Assembly: GCF_024704725.1 (NCBI RefSeq)
Contig: NZ_JALIQS010000004.1
Span: 372,001 to 436,000 of the forward strand
Length of the DNA: 64,000 nt
DNA from: Shinella sp. CPCC 101442
GTDB lineage: Bacteria; Pseudomonadota; Alphaproteobacteria; Rhizobiales; Rhizobiaceae
Direction of reading: 5' to 3'
This document shows, in pieces, positions 7,731-16,351 of the stretch (the stretch's first letter is position 1; every line of letters starts with the position of its first letter). The notes beneath the pieces were generated by a model, which was not told the DNA's origin, did not search any database, and worked only from the letters and a program-made list of their open reading frames with translations. Both the position numbers and the translations under genes were made by a program.

Positions 7731-9524
7731 TCAGGACGATGGTTTGGGCTTCTTGGCGAACAATCCCTTGAGATTGTCGAAGAGTTCGATCTTCACGCCG
7801 TGGCGCCTCATGATGATCCCCTGCTGGATGATCGAGAGCGTGTTGTTCCAGGCCCAGTAGATCACGAGGCCGGCCGGGAAGGTCGCCAGCATGAAGGTGA
7901 AGATCAGCGGCATCCAGGTGAAGATCATCGCCTGGGTCGGATCCGGCGGCGTCGGGTTCATGCGCATCTGCAGGAACATGGTGACACCCATGATGAGCGG
8001 CCAGACGCCGATCATCAGGAAGTGCGGCACATCGTAGGGCAGAAGGCCGAAGAGGTTGAACAACGACGTCGGATCGGGCGCGGACAGATCGTGGATCCAG
8101 CCGAAGAACGGGGCATGACGCATCTCGATGGTGACGTAGATCACCTTGTAGAGCGCGAAGAACACCGGGATCTGCAGAAGGATCGGCCAGCAGCCCGCCA
8201 GCGGATTGATCTTCTCTTCCTTGTAGAGCTGCATCGTCGCCTGCTGCAGCGCCATGCGGTCGTCGCCGTGCTTGGCCTTCAGCTCCTCCATCTTCGGCTG
8301 CATCTTCTTCATGTTCGCCATGGAAGCGTACTGCTTGTTGGCGAGCGGGAAGAACAGAGCCTTGACGATGATCGTGGTGATCAGGATCGCGACGCCGAAA
8401 TTGCCGAAATAGCGGTAGATGAAGTCCATCAGCTGGAACATCGGCTTGGTGAAGAACCAGAACCAGCCCCAGTCGATCATCAGATCGAAATGCGGGATCG
8501 CATAGGATGTCTTGTACTGATCGATGACAGGCACTTCCTTGGCGCCGCCGAAGAACAGGTTCTTGACGTCGGCCTTCTGGCCGGGCGCGATGGTGATGTC
8601 GTCCTGGCGATAGTCCGCCTGGTAGCGCGGACGGCCGTCCGTGAAGTAGGAGAAGCGCGTCTCGTAGGGCGTGGCCTGGGGCGGCACGAGCGCGGTCGCC
8701 CAGTACTTGTCGGTAATGCCGAGCCAGCCGCCGGTCGCCTTGCCGGGCGCGACTGTCGTGTCTTCTTCGGTGGCCGTGTACTTCACTTCGTGCAGGCCGA
8801 GCTCTCCGAGCACGCCGATGAAGCCTTCGTGCAGCACGTAGACCGATGGATCCTTCGGCTTGAAGAAACGCGTCGCGCGGCCGTAGGGCGACAGCGCGAT
8901 GGCCGTGTCCGTGGGGTTCTCGATGCTGTCGGCGACCGTGAACATATAGTGTTCGTCGACCGAGACAGTGCGGATGAAGACGATGCCCTTCTCGTTGGTG
9001 AAGGTGAGCGTCACAGGGGTCGTCTGCGTCAGCTTGCCGGTGCCCTGCTGGGTCCAGACGGTTTGCGGGCCGGGAACGGTGCCGGTCGCGTCGCTGCCGA
9101 CATAGCCGATTTCGGCGAAGTAGCCGTGTTCGCTCTCGGCGGGGCTGAGCAGCGTGATGATCGGGCTCGTCTTGTCGACGGTCTCGTGGAATTCCTTGAG
9201 CTTCAGGTCGTCGAAGCGGGCGCCGGTGAGGTTGATAGAGCCGGAAAGCGAGGGCGTGTCGATCTCGACGCGGGCAGACCGGGCGAGCGCGGCTTCGCGC
9301 GTCTCTGTCGTCGTCGCCGTTGCCGCGCCGCCGGGCAGGGTGCCGTTCGTGGTCGTCGTCGTGCTGCCGTCAGCCGCCGTCGTCTGCTGCGTCTGGGCGG
9401 CCTGCTGCGCTTCGAACGCGGCGCGGTCCTTGTCCAGCTTGGGGTTCACATAGAGGAACTGCCACGCGACGAGGATCAGCACGGACAGTGCGATCGCCAC
9501 GAAATAATTGCGGTTTTTTTCCAT
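7731..9524 (-). CDS. yidC: Membrane protein insertase YidC
   Basis: The product has 597 residues. YidC inserts and folds inner-membrane proteins alone or with SecYEG. The N-terminal helix (YFVAIALSVLILVAWQFLYV) is followed by a Thr/Ala-rich linker and a large periplasmic beta domain (about 60-350). The conserved five-helix insertase core then holds the helix-2 arginine region and the cytoplasmic MKKMQPKMEELKAKHGDD hairpin. The ATG overlaps the rnpA stop by one base (TGATG), giving translational coupling; the GTG one codon upstream is an alternative. Length is typical for alphaproteobacteria. Confidence 0.98.
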   Translation of the reverse strand: MEKNRNYFVAIALSVLILVAWQFLYVNPKLDKDRAAFEAQQAAQTQQTTAADGSTTTTTNGTLPGGAATATTTETREAALARSARVEIDTPSLSGSINLTGARFDDLKLKEFHETVDKTSPIITLLSPAESEHGYFAEIGYVGSDATGTVPGPQTVWTQQGTGKLTQTTPVTLTFTNEKGIVFIRTVSVDEHYMFTVADSIENPTDTAIALSPYGRATRFFKPKDPSVYVLHEGFIGVLGELGLHEVKYTATEEDTTVAPGKATGGWLGITDKYWATALVPPQATPYETRFSYFTDGRPRYQADYRQDDITIAPGQKADVKNLFFGGAKEVPVIDQYKTSYAIPHFDLMIDWGWFWFFTKPMFQLMDFIYRYFGNFGVAILITTIIVKALFFPLANKQYASMANMKKMQPKMEELKAKHGDDRMALQQATMQLYKEEKINPLAGCWPILLQIPVFFALYKVIYVTIEMRHAPFFGWIHDLSAPDPTSLFNLFGLLPYDVPHFLMIGVWPLIMGVTMFLQMRMNPTPPDPTQAMIFTWMPLIFTFMLATFPAGLVIYWAWNNTLSIIQQGIIMRRHGVKIELFDNLKGLFAKKPKPSS

Positions 9525-9913
9525 CACTCTTTCCCGGGAGCAGCAGGGCGCTGCTGCTTCTGTTTCTGCCGCGTCGCGATCCGGTCCTTCAGACCGGCCT
9601 GCAAGGTTTCGAAGGACGCGCTGAGCACGTCCCGTCTGGCGACAACCACATAGTCGTGTCCGGGCTCCATTGCAAACCCGGCCGATAGCCGCACCGCCTC
9701 TTTCAGGCGTCGGCGCATGCGATTGCGTTCCACGGCGTTGCCGTGCTTCTTGGTAACGGTGAAGCCGACGCGGGGCTGTTCGTCCGGCATCTGCCGGTCG
9801 CGCACTTCGAGAAGGAACAGCGGTCCCTTGCGCTTTTCGCCCTCGCGCACAGAAAGAAACTGCGGACGGCTTTTCAGCCGTCCGACAGCAGATTGTCTAG
9901 TTTTTTTCGTCAT
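9524..9913 (-). CDS. rnpA: Ribonuclease P protein component
   Basis: The product is 129 residues. RnpA is the basic protein subunit of RNase P, which trims tRNA 5' leaders. The RNR signature is visible as [18 protein letters not shown] in the middle, preceded by [10 protein letters not shown]. The C-terminus is rich in Gln/Lys/Arg. It lies 33 bases after rpmH and overlaps yidC, the canonical order. The N-terminal [16 protein letters not shown] matches the usual start. Confidence 0.97.
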   Translation of the reverse strand: MTKKTRQSAVGRLKSRPQFLSVREGEKRKGPLFLLEVRDRQMPDEQPRVGFTVTKKHGNAVERNRMRRRLKEAVRLSAGFAMEPGHDYVVVARRDVLSASFETLQAGLKDRIATRQKQKQQRPAAPGKE

Positions 9914-9946
9914 ATGCCCGTCGCCTCTGTTCGGGCACCAACGGCC

Positions 9947-10084
9947 TTAGGCCGAGAGGCTTGCGCGGCCGCGTGCACGGCGTGCGGACAGGACCTTGCG
10001 GCCGCCCTTGGTCGCCATGCGGGCACGGAAGCCGTGACGGCGCTTGCGAACGAGCTTGGAGGGTTGGTAGGTACGCTTTGTCAT
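9947..10084 (-). CDS. rpmH: 50S ribosomal protein L34
   Basis: This 45-residue, very basic protein begins [19 protein letters not shown] and ends GRKRLSA, an unmistakable L34. It is a structural protein of the large ribosomal subunit. It is the first gene of the rpmH-rnpA-yidC transcription unit, and no gene lies within about 425 bases upstream. Confidence 0.98.
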   Translation of the reverse strand: MTKRTYQPSKLVRKRRHGFRARMATKGGRKVLSARRARGRASLSA

Positions 10085-10509
10085 TTATTTAATACCGCGG
10101 TGTGCGGCCCTTCTTGGGTTTGCTTTACGCAATCAGCGTTGAAAGTCCGGCACGGGCTCGCCCTCGCGGGAAGCCAGGCTGTCCGAACGTGCGCGGCTTA
10201 TAAGGGCAAAACCGGTCAAGAGTCAATTGCGGCTTTGACGTGGGCCCGGCTGTCACAATCGTTAAGGCGGAAACCACTTTCGGTTGCGTATTTCTTGTGT
10301 TTCGTCAGGTTAAACTGACGTAACGTTACCTTGGGTCTCTGATTTTCCTCAGTATTTCTCTGAGGACGCAACATTAGTAATATTCAAAATGCTTAACTGC
10401 TGAACGGTTGCATCAAAATCTAATTAACCTTTAGCGTTTACCGTCGCTTTCATGGGGAGGAGCGGCCCGGCCGTTTTTCCAGTCGTTGGTTGTGCCTTTG
10501 GAGTGTGAC
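10085..10509. other. Divergent intergenic region between rpmH and chemoreceptor gene
   Basis: No coding potential is seen. The region is AT-richer toward the chemoreceptor side. It holds the palindrome GTAACGTTAC at 10320-10329 and an inverted repeat TCCTCAG / CTGAGGA at 10346-10366. It must contain promoters for both flanking units. I found no clear cluster of DnaA boxes, so I do not call an origin. Confidence 0.6.
10320..10366. repeat. Palindrome plus short inverted repeat upstream of chemoreceptor
   Basis: GTAACGTTAC is a perfect 10-bp palindrome. Seventeen bases later TCCTCAG and CTGAGGA form 7-bp arms around a 7-base spacer. Either could be a regulator site for rpmH or the chemoreceptor gene. 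Confidence 0.45.
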
Positions 10510-12516
10510 GTGAAGATACGCGGCAAGATTTACCTCATCGTGGGTGTGATGGGCTTTATTTCCGTCCTCATCGGCGCCATCGCCGTTCATGTGGTCTCGG
10601 AATACAGCGACAAGCTCCATCAGTACGAGAACGCCGCGGACCGCGCCTTCCTCGGCGAGCATCTGAACCGCCAGGTCACCGCCGTCGTCATGGAAGCGCG
10701 CGGAGTCTATGCGGCCAAGGATACCGACGGCGCCAAGAAGTTCGCCGAAGGCATCACCAAGGAGCTCGACGGTATCGACGCGACGCTCAAGGAATGGCAG
10801 CCGCTCGTGCCGGACGCGCAGAAGGCCGCCTTCGATGCCGTCGTTTCGCGGGCCGCCGAATTCCGCACCTTCCGCATGGAAACGGCCCGCCTCGGCACCA
10901 CGGAATCGATCGCTGCCGCCAACGAGCAGGGCAACAACGAGCTGAACCGCGCCAACCGCAAGGCCTTCCAGAAAGAAATCGACGCCGTCGTCCAGACGGA
11001 CAACGAGAATCTGACGGCGATCAAGGGCGACATCGCCGCCTTCGAGACGCTCATGCTGACACTCGTGCTTGGCACCGTGGGGGCCGGTCTCGTGCTCGGC
11101 GGTGGTATCGCATTCTACATCGCGACCAACGAACTCAGCCGCCCGATCCAGAACGTCACCGACACGATGAACCGCCTTGCCGGCGGCGATCTCGAGACGG
11201 AAGTGCCCTATGCCGGTCGCCAGGATGAAATCGGCGAAATGGCCGCGGCCGTCGCCGTCTTCCGCCAGAACGCCATCACCGTGCGCGATCTCAATGCACA
11301 GGAGCAGGTGCTGCGCGAAAAGAGCGCGGATCTGCAGTCCTCCATCGCGACCGTCGTGCATGCAGCTGCGTCGGGCGACTTCTCCTCGCGCATCAGCAAG
11401 GATTACCATAACGAGGACCTCAACCGTTTCGCACGCAGCGTCAACGAGCTGGTCGCGGGCGTCGAGGAAGGCATTGCCGAAACCCGCCGTGTCATCGGTT
11501 CGCTGGCCGACGGCGACCTGACGCAGACCATGAACGGCAACTTCCGCGGCGCCTTCGCCGAGTTGCAGCAGAACGTCAACGCGACGCTCGCCACGCTCCA
11601 GCGCACCATGCGCGAGGTGCGCGGCTCGACGGATGCCATCAACGCCAATTCCGGCGAACTGCGCAGCGCCTCGGACGACCTGTCCAAGCGCACCGAGCAG
11701 CAGGCCGCCGCGCTGGAAGAAACGTCCGCCGCGCTCGAAGAGATCACCGCCGCCGTCAAGAACTCGACGGAGCGGGCCAACGAGGCGACCTCGATGGTCG
11801 GCGAGGCGACGCAGAGCGCCAAACAGTCCGGCGCCATCGTGCGCAACGCCATCGACGCCATGGGCCGCATCGAGCAGGCCTCCAGCGAGATCAGCCAGAT
11901 CATCTCCGTGATCGACGAGATCGCCTTCCAGACCAACCTGCTTGCGCTGAACGCGGGCGTCGAGGCCGCCCGTGCGGGCGAAGCCGGCAAGGGGTTTGCC
12001 GTCGTCGCGCAGGAGGTGCGTGAACTCGCCCAGCGCGCCGCCAGCGCCGCCAAGGACATCAAGGGCCTGATCACCAAGTCGGGCAGCGAAGTGGCCGTCG
12101 GCGTGAAGTATGTGCAGGAGACGGGCTCCGCTCTCTCCGACATCGAAACCCGCGTCGTCACAATCAACGACCGCATCCATGCGATCGCCACCGCCGCCCG
12201 CGAACAGGCGACCGGCCTGCAGGAAATCAGCACCGCCATCAACCAGATGGACCAGGTGACGCAGCACAACGCGGCGATGGTCGAGGAAACCTCGGCCGCC
12301 ACGCACAAGCTGAAGGGCGAAGCCGACAGTCTGGCCGATCTCGTCGCCCGCTTCCGCACCGGTGATGCCGCGCAGTATGTCGCGCCCGCCCGCGCCGAAA
12401 GCCGCCCGGTCGAATCGCCCGCCCGCCGCATGATGGGCAATGTCGCCCGTGCCTTCGGTGGCAACCGCGCGGCGGCAACGGCCGCCGTCGCCCAGGACAA
12501 TTGGGAAGAGTTCTGA
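10510..12516 (+). CDS. Methyl-accepting chemotaxis protein with C-terminal CheR/CheB tether
   Basis: The product has 668 residues from the GTG at 10510, with GGAG nine bases before it; a TTG at 10486 would add eight. It has TM1 (about 5-28), a periplasmic helical sensor domain (30-180), TM2 (about 183-208) and a HAMP domain (210-263). A further HAMP-like linker leads to the signalling coiled-coil, whose tip lies at about 467-490 (IDEIAFQTNLLALNAGVEAA). The last five residues are NWEEF, the xWxxF pentapeptide that docks the methyltransferase CheR and the methylesterase CheB. Ligand unknown. No other che gene is nearby. Confidence 0.95.
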   Translation: MKIRGKIYLIVGVMGFISVLIGAIAVHVVSEYSDKLHQYENAADRAFLGEHLNRQVTAVVMEARGVYAAKDTDGAKKFAEGITKELDGIDATLKEWQPLVPDAQKAAFDAVVSRAAEFRTFRMETARLGTTESIAAANEQGNNELNRANRKAFQKEIDAVVQTDNENLTAIKGDIAAFETLMLTLVLGTVGAGLVLGGGIAFYIATNELSRPIQNVTDTMNRLAGGDLETEVPYAGRQDEIGEMAAAVAVFRQNAITVRDLNAQEQVLREKSADLQSSIATVVHAAASGDFSSRISKDYHNEDLNRFARSVNELVAGVEEGIAETRRVIGSLADGDLTQTMNGNFRGAFAELQQNVNATLATLQRTMREVRGSTDAINANSGELRSASDDLSKRTEQQAAALEETSAALEEITAAVKNSTERANEATSMVGEATQSAKQSGAIVRNAIDAMGRIEQASSEISQIISVIDEIAFQTNLLALNAGVEAARAGEAGKGFAVVAQEVRELAQRAASAAKDIKGLITKSGSEVAVGVKYVQETGSALSDIETRVVTINDRIHAIATAAREQATGLQEISTAINQMDQVTQHNAAMVEETSAATHKLKGEADSLADLVARFRTGDAAQYVAPARAESRPVESPARRMMGNVARAFGGNRAAATAAVAQDNWEEF

Positions 12517-12540
12517 TCCACTCTCGTCTTTCGGGGTAGC

Positions 12541-12578
12541 AACGCGGCGGTGGCGACACCGCCGCGTTTTGCATTTTG
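12541..12578 (+). terminator. Rho-independent terminator after chemoreceptor
   Basis: A 12-bp stem AACGCGGCGGTG / CACCGCCGCGTT with a GCGA tetraloop is followed by TTTGCATTTT. It separates the chemoreceptor from the histidine kinase. Confidence 0.92.
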
Positions 12579-12699
12579 AACCGGCGTTGGAAAAATCGCC
12601 GCAATCTCTTATAATTACCGCATTGGCAGGGCAGGCGGCGCAGGACGTTCCGTCGGCCCTGTGGTGTTTGCCGTGCCTATGCCGTCCGGGAGTTGAGAC

Positions 12700-14169
12700 A
12701 TGATGGACAGAGACGCGTCTGCGTCCTTGACCGGGACGCCGGTGCCGGCGGTCGGATTTCTGTCCGGCCTGTCGGGCCGGCTGTTCCTGCTCACCGCCGT
12801 CTTCGTTCTCGTTGCGGAGGTGCTGATTTTTGCGCCTTCCGTCGCGAACATGCGCCTGCAATGGCTGCGTGACCGGTTGAATACGGCGGCGGCGGCGAGC
12901 GTCGTCATCGAAGGCCTGCCGGACCAGGAGTTGCCGCGCTCCGTGCAGCAGGAAACGTTGATGGCGACCGGGGCCAAGGCGATCGTGCTGAAGCGGCAGG
13001 ATGCCTCCCGCATGGTGGCCGCTCTCGACATGCCGCCAAGCGTCGATGCGCAATACGACCTTTCCGACGTGTCGCTGCCCACGGCGATCTACGATGCCTT
13101 CGAGACGCTGCTTTTCGGCGGCAAGCGCATCATCCGCGTCTACGGCCCGGTCGGCGAGACGAGCACGCGCATCGAGCTTTTGCTCGACGAGCACAAACTG
13201 CGCCGCGCCATGCTCACCTATGCCCGCAACGTCTTCATCCTCTCCATGATCATTTCGCTCGCCACGGCGAGCCCGATTTTCTTCGCGCTCAACCGCCTGC
13301 TGATCCGCCCGGTGCGGCGAATGACGGAGAACATCCAGGCCTTCACCGCCGACCCCTCCAATCCGGCTCGCGTGCTCACGCCTTCCGGCGGGCGCGACGA
13401 GATCGCCGTCGCCGGCATCCACCTTGCCGCCATGCAGCAGACGCTGCAGCGCACGCTGAAGGAGCAGAAGAACCTCGCCGACCTCGGCCTCGCCGTGTCG
13501 AAGATCAACCACGACATGCGCAATATCCTGTCGTCGGCGCAGTTGATGTCCGACCGCCTGTCCGACGTGGACGATCCCGTGGTGAAGCGTGTTGCTCCGA
13601 AACTCCTGCGCAGCATCGACCGGGCGGTAGGCTATACCAACGAGGTGCTCTCCTACGGCCGCATGCGCGAGCCGGAGCCGCGTCGCCGCTTCGTGGCGCT
13701 GCATCCTTTGGTACAGGAAGTGTCGGAGGTGCTGGCGCTTGATGCGCGCGGCGATATCGACTTCGTGGTGCAGATCGAACCGGCCCTTCAGGTCGATGCG
13801 GACAGCGAGCAGCTTTTCCGCGTCATTCACAACCTTTGCCGCAACGCCGTGGAGGCGCTGGCGCAGGGGGCGGGCGTCGAGCGCCGTGCCGTGGTGGTGA
13901 CGGGGCTGCGCACCGGCGCCGTCGTCTCGATCGCCATCGACGACAACGGCCCCGGCATGCCGATGAAAGCGCGGGAAAATCTCTTCGCCGCCTTCCGCGG
14001 CTCTGCCCGCTCCGGCGGCACGGGCCTTGGCCTTGTCATTGCACGCGAACTGGTGCTCGCCCATGGCGGAACCATCGCGCTGGTGGAAAAGGCAACCCCC
14101 GGCACACTCTTCCGCATCGAGCTGCCGGATCGGCCCGTCCCCCTCGACGCCTTCCGCCGCCGCGCCTGA
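12700..14169 (+). CDS. Orphan membrane sensor histidine kinase
   Basis: The product has 489 residues. Transmembrane helices lie at about 24-46 and 177-198 and flank a periplasmic domain. A HAMP linker follows (about 200-255). The dimerization/phosphoacceptor box is KINHDMRNILSS with the phosphorylated His near residue 273. ATP-binding boxes are N (LCRNAVEAL), G1 (DNGPGMP) and G2 (GGTGLGL). No response regulator is adjacent, and a strong terminator separates it from the upstream chemoreceptor, so its partner is unknown. The H-box spelling HDMRN is typical of HPK4-like kinases. Confidence 0.92.
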   Translation: MMDRDASASLTGTPVPAVGFLSGLSGRLFLLTAVFVLVAEVLIFAPSVANMRLQWLRDRLNTAAAASVVIEGLPDQELPRSVQQETLMATGAKAIVLKRQDASRMVAALDMPPSVDAQYDLSDVSLPTAIYDAFETLLFGGKRIIRVYGPVGETSTRIELLLDEHKLRRAMLTYARNVFILSMIISLATASPIFFALNRLLIRPVRRMTENIQAFTADPSNPARVLTPSGGRDEIAVAGIHLAAMQQTLQRTLKEQKNLADLGLAVSKINHDMRNILSSAQLMSDRLSDVDDPVVKRVAPKLLRSIDRAVGYTNEVLSYGRMREPEPRRRFVALHPLVQEVSEVLALDARGDIDFVVQIEPALQVDADSEQLFRVIHNLCRNAVEALAQGAGVERRAVVVTGLRTGAVVSIAIDDNGPGMPMKARENLFAAFRGSARSGGTGLGLVIARELVLAHGGTIALVEKATPGTLFRIELPDRPVPLDAFRRRA

Positions 14170-14306
14170 TTTGTCAGGCTGTTGCCGGCCGGATGTGACG
14201 GCTCGATGAAAAAAGTGCATTTTTTCTGAGAAAGACGCTTGCAATAACCCGGAGTACCCTTTAGTGAACCGCCTCACAGACGGGCACCAAACACCCCGCT
14301 GTCAGC

Positions 14307-14383
14307 GCACCCGTAGCTCAGCTGGATAGAGCACCAGACTACGAATCTGGGGGTCAGGAGTTCGAATCTCTTCGGGTGCGCCA
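14307..14383 (+). tRNA. tRNA-Arg (anticodon ACG)
   Basis: A full cloverleaf can be drawn: acceptor stem GCACCCG / CGGGTGC, D arm GCTCAGCTGGATAGAGC, anticodon loop CTACGAA reading ACG, and T loop TTCGAAT. The CCA end is genomically encoded at 14381-14383. ACG is the inosine-modified Arg anticodon reading CGU/CGC/CGA. Confidence 0.97.
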
Positions 14384-14611
14384 TTTCCAAATTATCATGT
14401 CGTGGTTGCTCTGGTCTTGGTCGCGGATTGATCCATTCGCGTGGTCCTAGGCTGGCGCTGCGTCGCGAGGAAACCTCCTCGACTGCACCCACCGCTGTTT
14501 CCGTCACTTCTGGATACGGAATTTTTTGAAGACTTCGGGATTTGCGCAAATCTACCACGGCTGCCGCCATCGACATCGGACACAGACCGGGGATCGAAGG
14601 AGAACGACGCA

Positions 14612-15943
14612 ATGCACTCCCGCAGGAATTTTCTCATCATGAGCGCGGGCGCCGGGACACTGCTTGCCGTCGGCGCCCCGGCGCTGGCACAGAACAGCGA
14701 AGGACGGGTGAAAGCCGCTACCGCGGTGACGCAGGTCTTCGGCGAAGGTGCCAAATTGACGGCCGTCGCGGTCGAATACGACGCCCCGGTCGATGGCGCG
14801 TCTCTCTCCGCCGACAGTTTCGCGGTCGAGGGGCGGACCGTCACCGGCGTCTTTCCCAGTAGCACCGCCGATCCGGCCGACCGGGCCGCAGAGGGCCCCT
14901 TCGTCATCGTCGCCCTCTCGCCCGAGGACGAGAACGCCATATTGGCCTTGAAGGTCCAGCAGCAGGGCGGGCCCGGTGGACCCGGCGGCGGCCCAGGTCA
15001 CGCAGGCGACATCCCGGCCTATGATACGACCTACCCTTCGGCCTCGGCGACGGTCTTGCAGCTCGGCCCCGTCATGCTGGCCGATGGCCGCACGGTCGAG
15101 GCCGGCGATAGCGGCCTCAAGACGACGAAGGTCAAGAACCTGATCGTCGACGATTTCCGGCAGCTCGAGTTCAACGATCCGCAGACGGGCAAACTGCTGC
15201 GCTACAACCTATTCGTCCCGAAGGACTATGATGCGGGCAGATCCTATCCGCTCGTGCTGTTCATGCATGACGCGGGCGCGACCAGCGACGTGACGCGCAC
15301 CACCCTGTTTCAGGGGCTCGGAGCGATCTCGTGGGCGAGCCCCGAGGATCAGGCGAAGCGGCCGGCCTTCGTGCTGGCTCCGCAATATGCCGAAATCATC
15401 GCCGACGACGATTCGAAGACATCGGACGCGCTGGACGCCACGATCAATCTGATCAAGGCGCTGGCCGGGCAATACAGCATCGATACGAACCGGCTCTATG
15501 CGACCGGCCAGTCGGGCGGCTGCATGATGTCGATCGCCATGAACATCAAATATCCCGACTTTTTCGCGGCTTCCTTCCTCGTCGCCGGCCAATGGGAACC
15601 GGCTCTGGTGGAGCCGTTGGCGAAGAAGAAGCTCTGGATATTGGTCTCACAGGACGACGCCAAAGCCTATCCTGGCGAGAACGCGATCACCGAAGTGCTC
15701 GAAAAGGGTGGCGCGAAGATCAGCCGCGCCGTGTGGGATGGGACCTGGACGGTGGCGGAATTCCGCACCGCCTTCGAGGCAATCGATGCGCAGGACAGCC
15801 CCATCAACTACGTCACCCTCGCTCCGGGGACGGTCATTCCCGAAGGCGAGTCCACGGCGGGGGCCAGCGGGCACAGGAACACCTGGCGCATCGCCTACAC
15901 GATCGAGCCCATCCGGGAATGGATCTTCCGCCAGAACGGATGA
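14612..15943 (+). CDS. Tat-exported PHB-depolymerase-family esterase
   Basis: The product has 443 residues from the ATG at 14612, with GAAGGAGAA upstream. The N-terminus SRRNFLIMSAGAG is a twin-arginine signal, cleaved after APALA near residue 28. An Ig-like domain (about 35-125) is followed by a Gly/Pro-rich linker (GGPGGPGGGPGH), then an alpha/beta-hydrolase domain. That domain has the nucleophile elbow ATGQSGGCM and an oxyanion region LFMHDAGA. This architecture is seen in secreted PHB-depolymerase-like or feruloyl/acetyl-xylan esterases; the substrate cannot be decided. The gene stands alone after the tRNA. Confidence 0.85.
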   Translation: MHSRRNFLIMSAGAGTLLAVGAPALAQNSEGRVKAATAVTQVFGEGAKLTAVAVEYDAPVDGASLSADSFAVEGRTVTGVFPSSTADPADRAAEGPFVIVALSPEDENAILALKVQQQGGPGGPGGGPGHAGDIPAYDTTYPSASATVLQLGPVMLADGRTVEAGDSGLKTTKVKNLIVDDFRQLEFNDPQTGKLLRYNLFVPKDYDAGRSYPLVLFMHDAGATSDVTRTTLFQGLGAISWASPEDQAKRPAFVLAPQYAEIIADDDSKTSDALDATINLIKALAGQYSIDTNRLYATGQSGGCMMSIAMNIKYPDFFAASFLVAGQWEPALVEPLAKKKLWILVSQDDAKAYPGENAITEVLEKGGAKISRAVWDGTWTVAEFRTAFEAIDAQDSPINYVTLAPGTVIPEGESTAGASGHRNTWRIAYTIEPIREWIFRQNG

Positions 15944-16351
15944 GCATTTCCATCGTCATCGGCGAAAGAATGGGCGGGCCTGAAAAGGTCGGGGAATATG
16001 GCACCTGGCGGTAGCTGGATGGCTAGACCAGCGCCCATCACGCAAACGGCGCCAGTGCCGACGGCCGCCGTGGAAATCATAAAGGCCCGGCAATAACATA
16101 GCAGTGACCGGTTTCATCCTGTCCGGCGCGCCATGTCTCTTCCTGAACAATTTTGTTGGTTGCGCTCCGCCCGAGCGGATCCTTCCTGCGCCGTTTCGGC
16201 GCTTTTTGTGTTTCTCCCTCCGAGTTGAAATCGATGTTCCCGCGACGCGATCAAAAAAATCGCATTCGGCAACTTTTGGCCGTTTACAATAGTAATACAA
16301 TATGATGTTTTACCACAGCTGCTGAGGAGCAGCTTTCTTTGGGAGGACATC
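15944..16351. other. Intergenic region before the sugar ABC operon
   Basis: No gene was found. It holds a short terminator-like hairpin GCGCCG-TTT-CGGCGC followed by five T at 16188-16207. An AT-rich stretch at about 16284-16312 is likely the ytfQ promoter. A perfect hairpin AGCTGCT/AGCAGCT lies at 16317-16334, just before the Shine-Dalgarno GGGAGGA of the binding-protein gene. Confidence 0.6.
16188..16207 (+). terminator. Terminator-like hairpin upstream of ytfQ
   Basis: A 6-bp stem GCGCCG / CGGCGC with a TTT loop is followed by TTTTT. It probably ends transcription coming from the esterase side. Confidence 0.6.

Noticed and set aside
9301-9420. Low-complexity GTC/GCC-rich tract as a DNA repeat
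   Set aside because: It encodes the Thr/Ala-rich linker after the first YidC helix, a normal feature of the family.
7266-9653. A 795-codon plus-strand open frame across yidC
   Set aside because: It lies antisense to yidC, rnpA and the transporter, all with clear families, and its product is low-complexity.
10085-10509. Possible replication origin near rpmH
   Set aside because: rpmH adjoins oriC in some bacteria, but not in alphaproteobacteria, and no DnaA box cluster is visible.
10450-14277. A 1275-codon open frame on the minus strand opposite the chemoreceptor and histidine kinase
   Set aside because: It is the antisense shadow of two well-supported plus-strand genes in GC-rich DNA; its product is Arg/Asp/His-rich without any domain.
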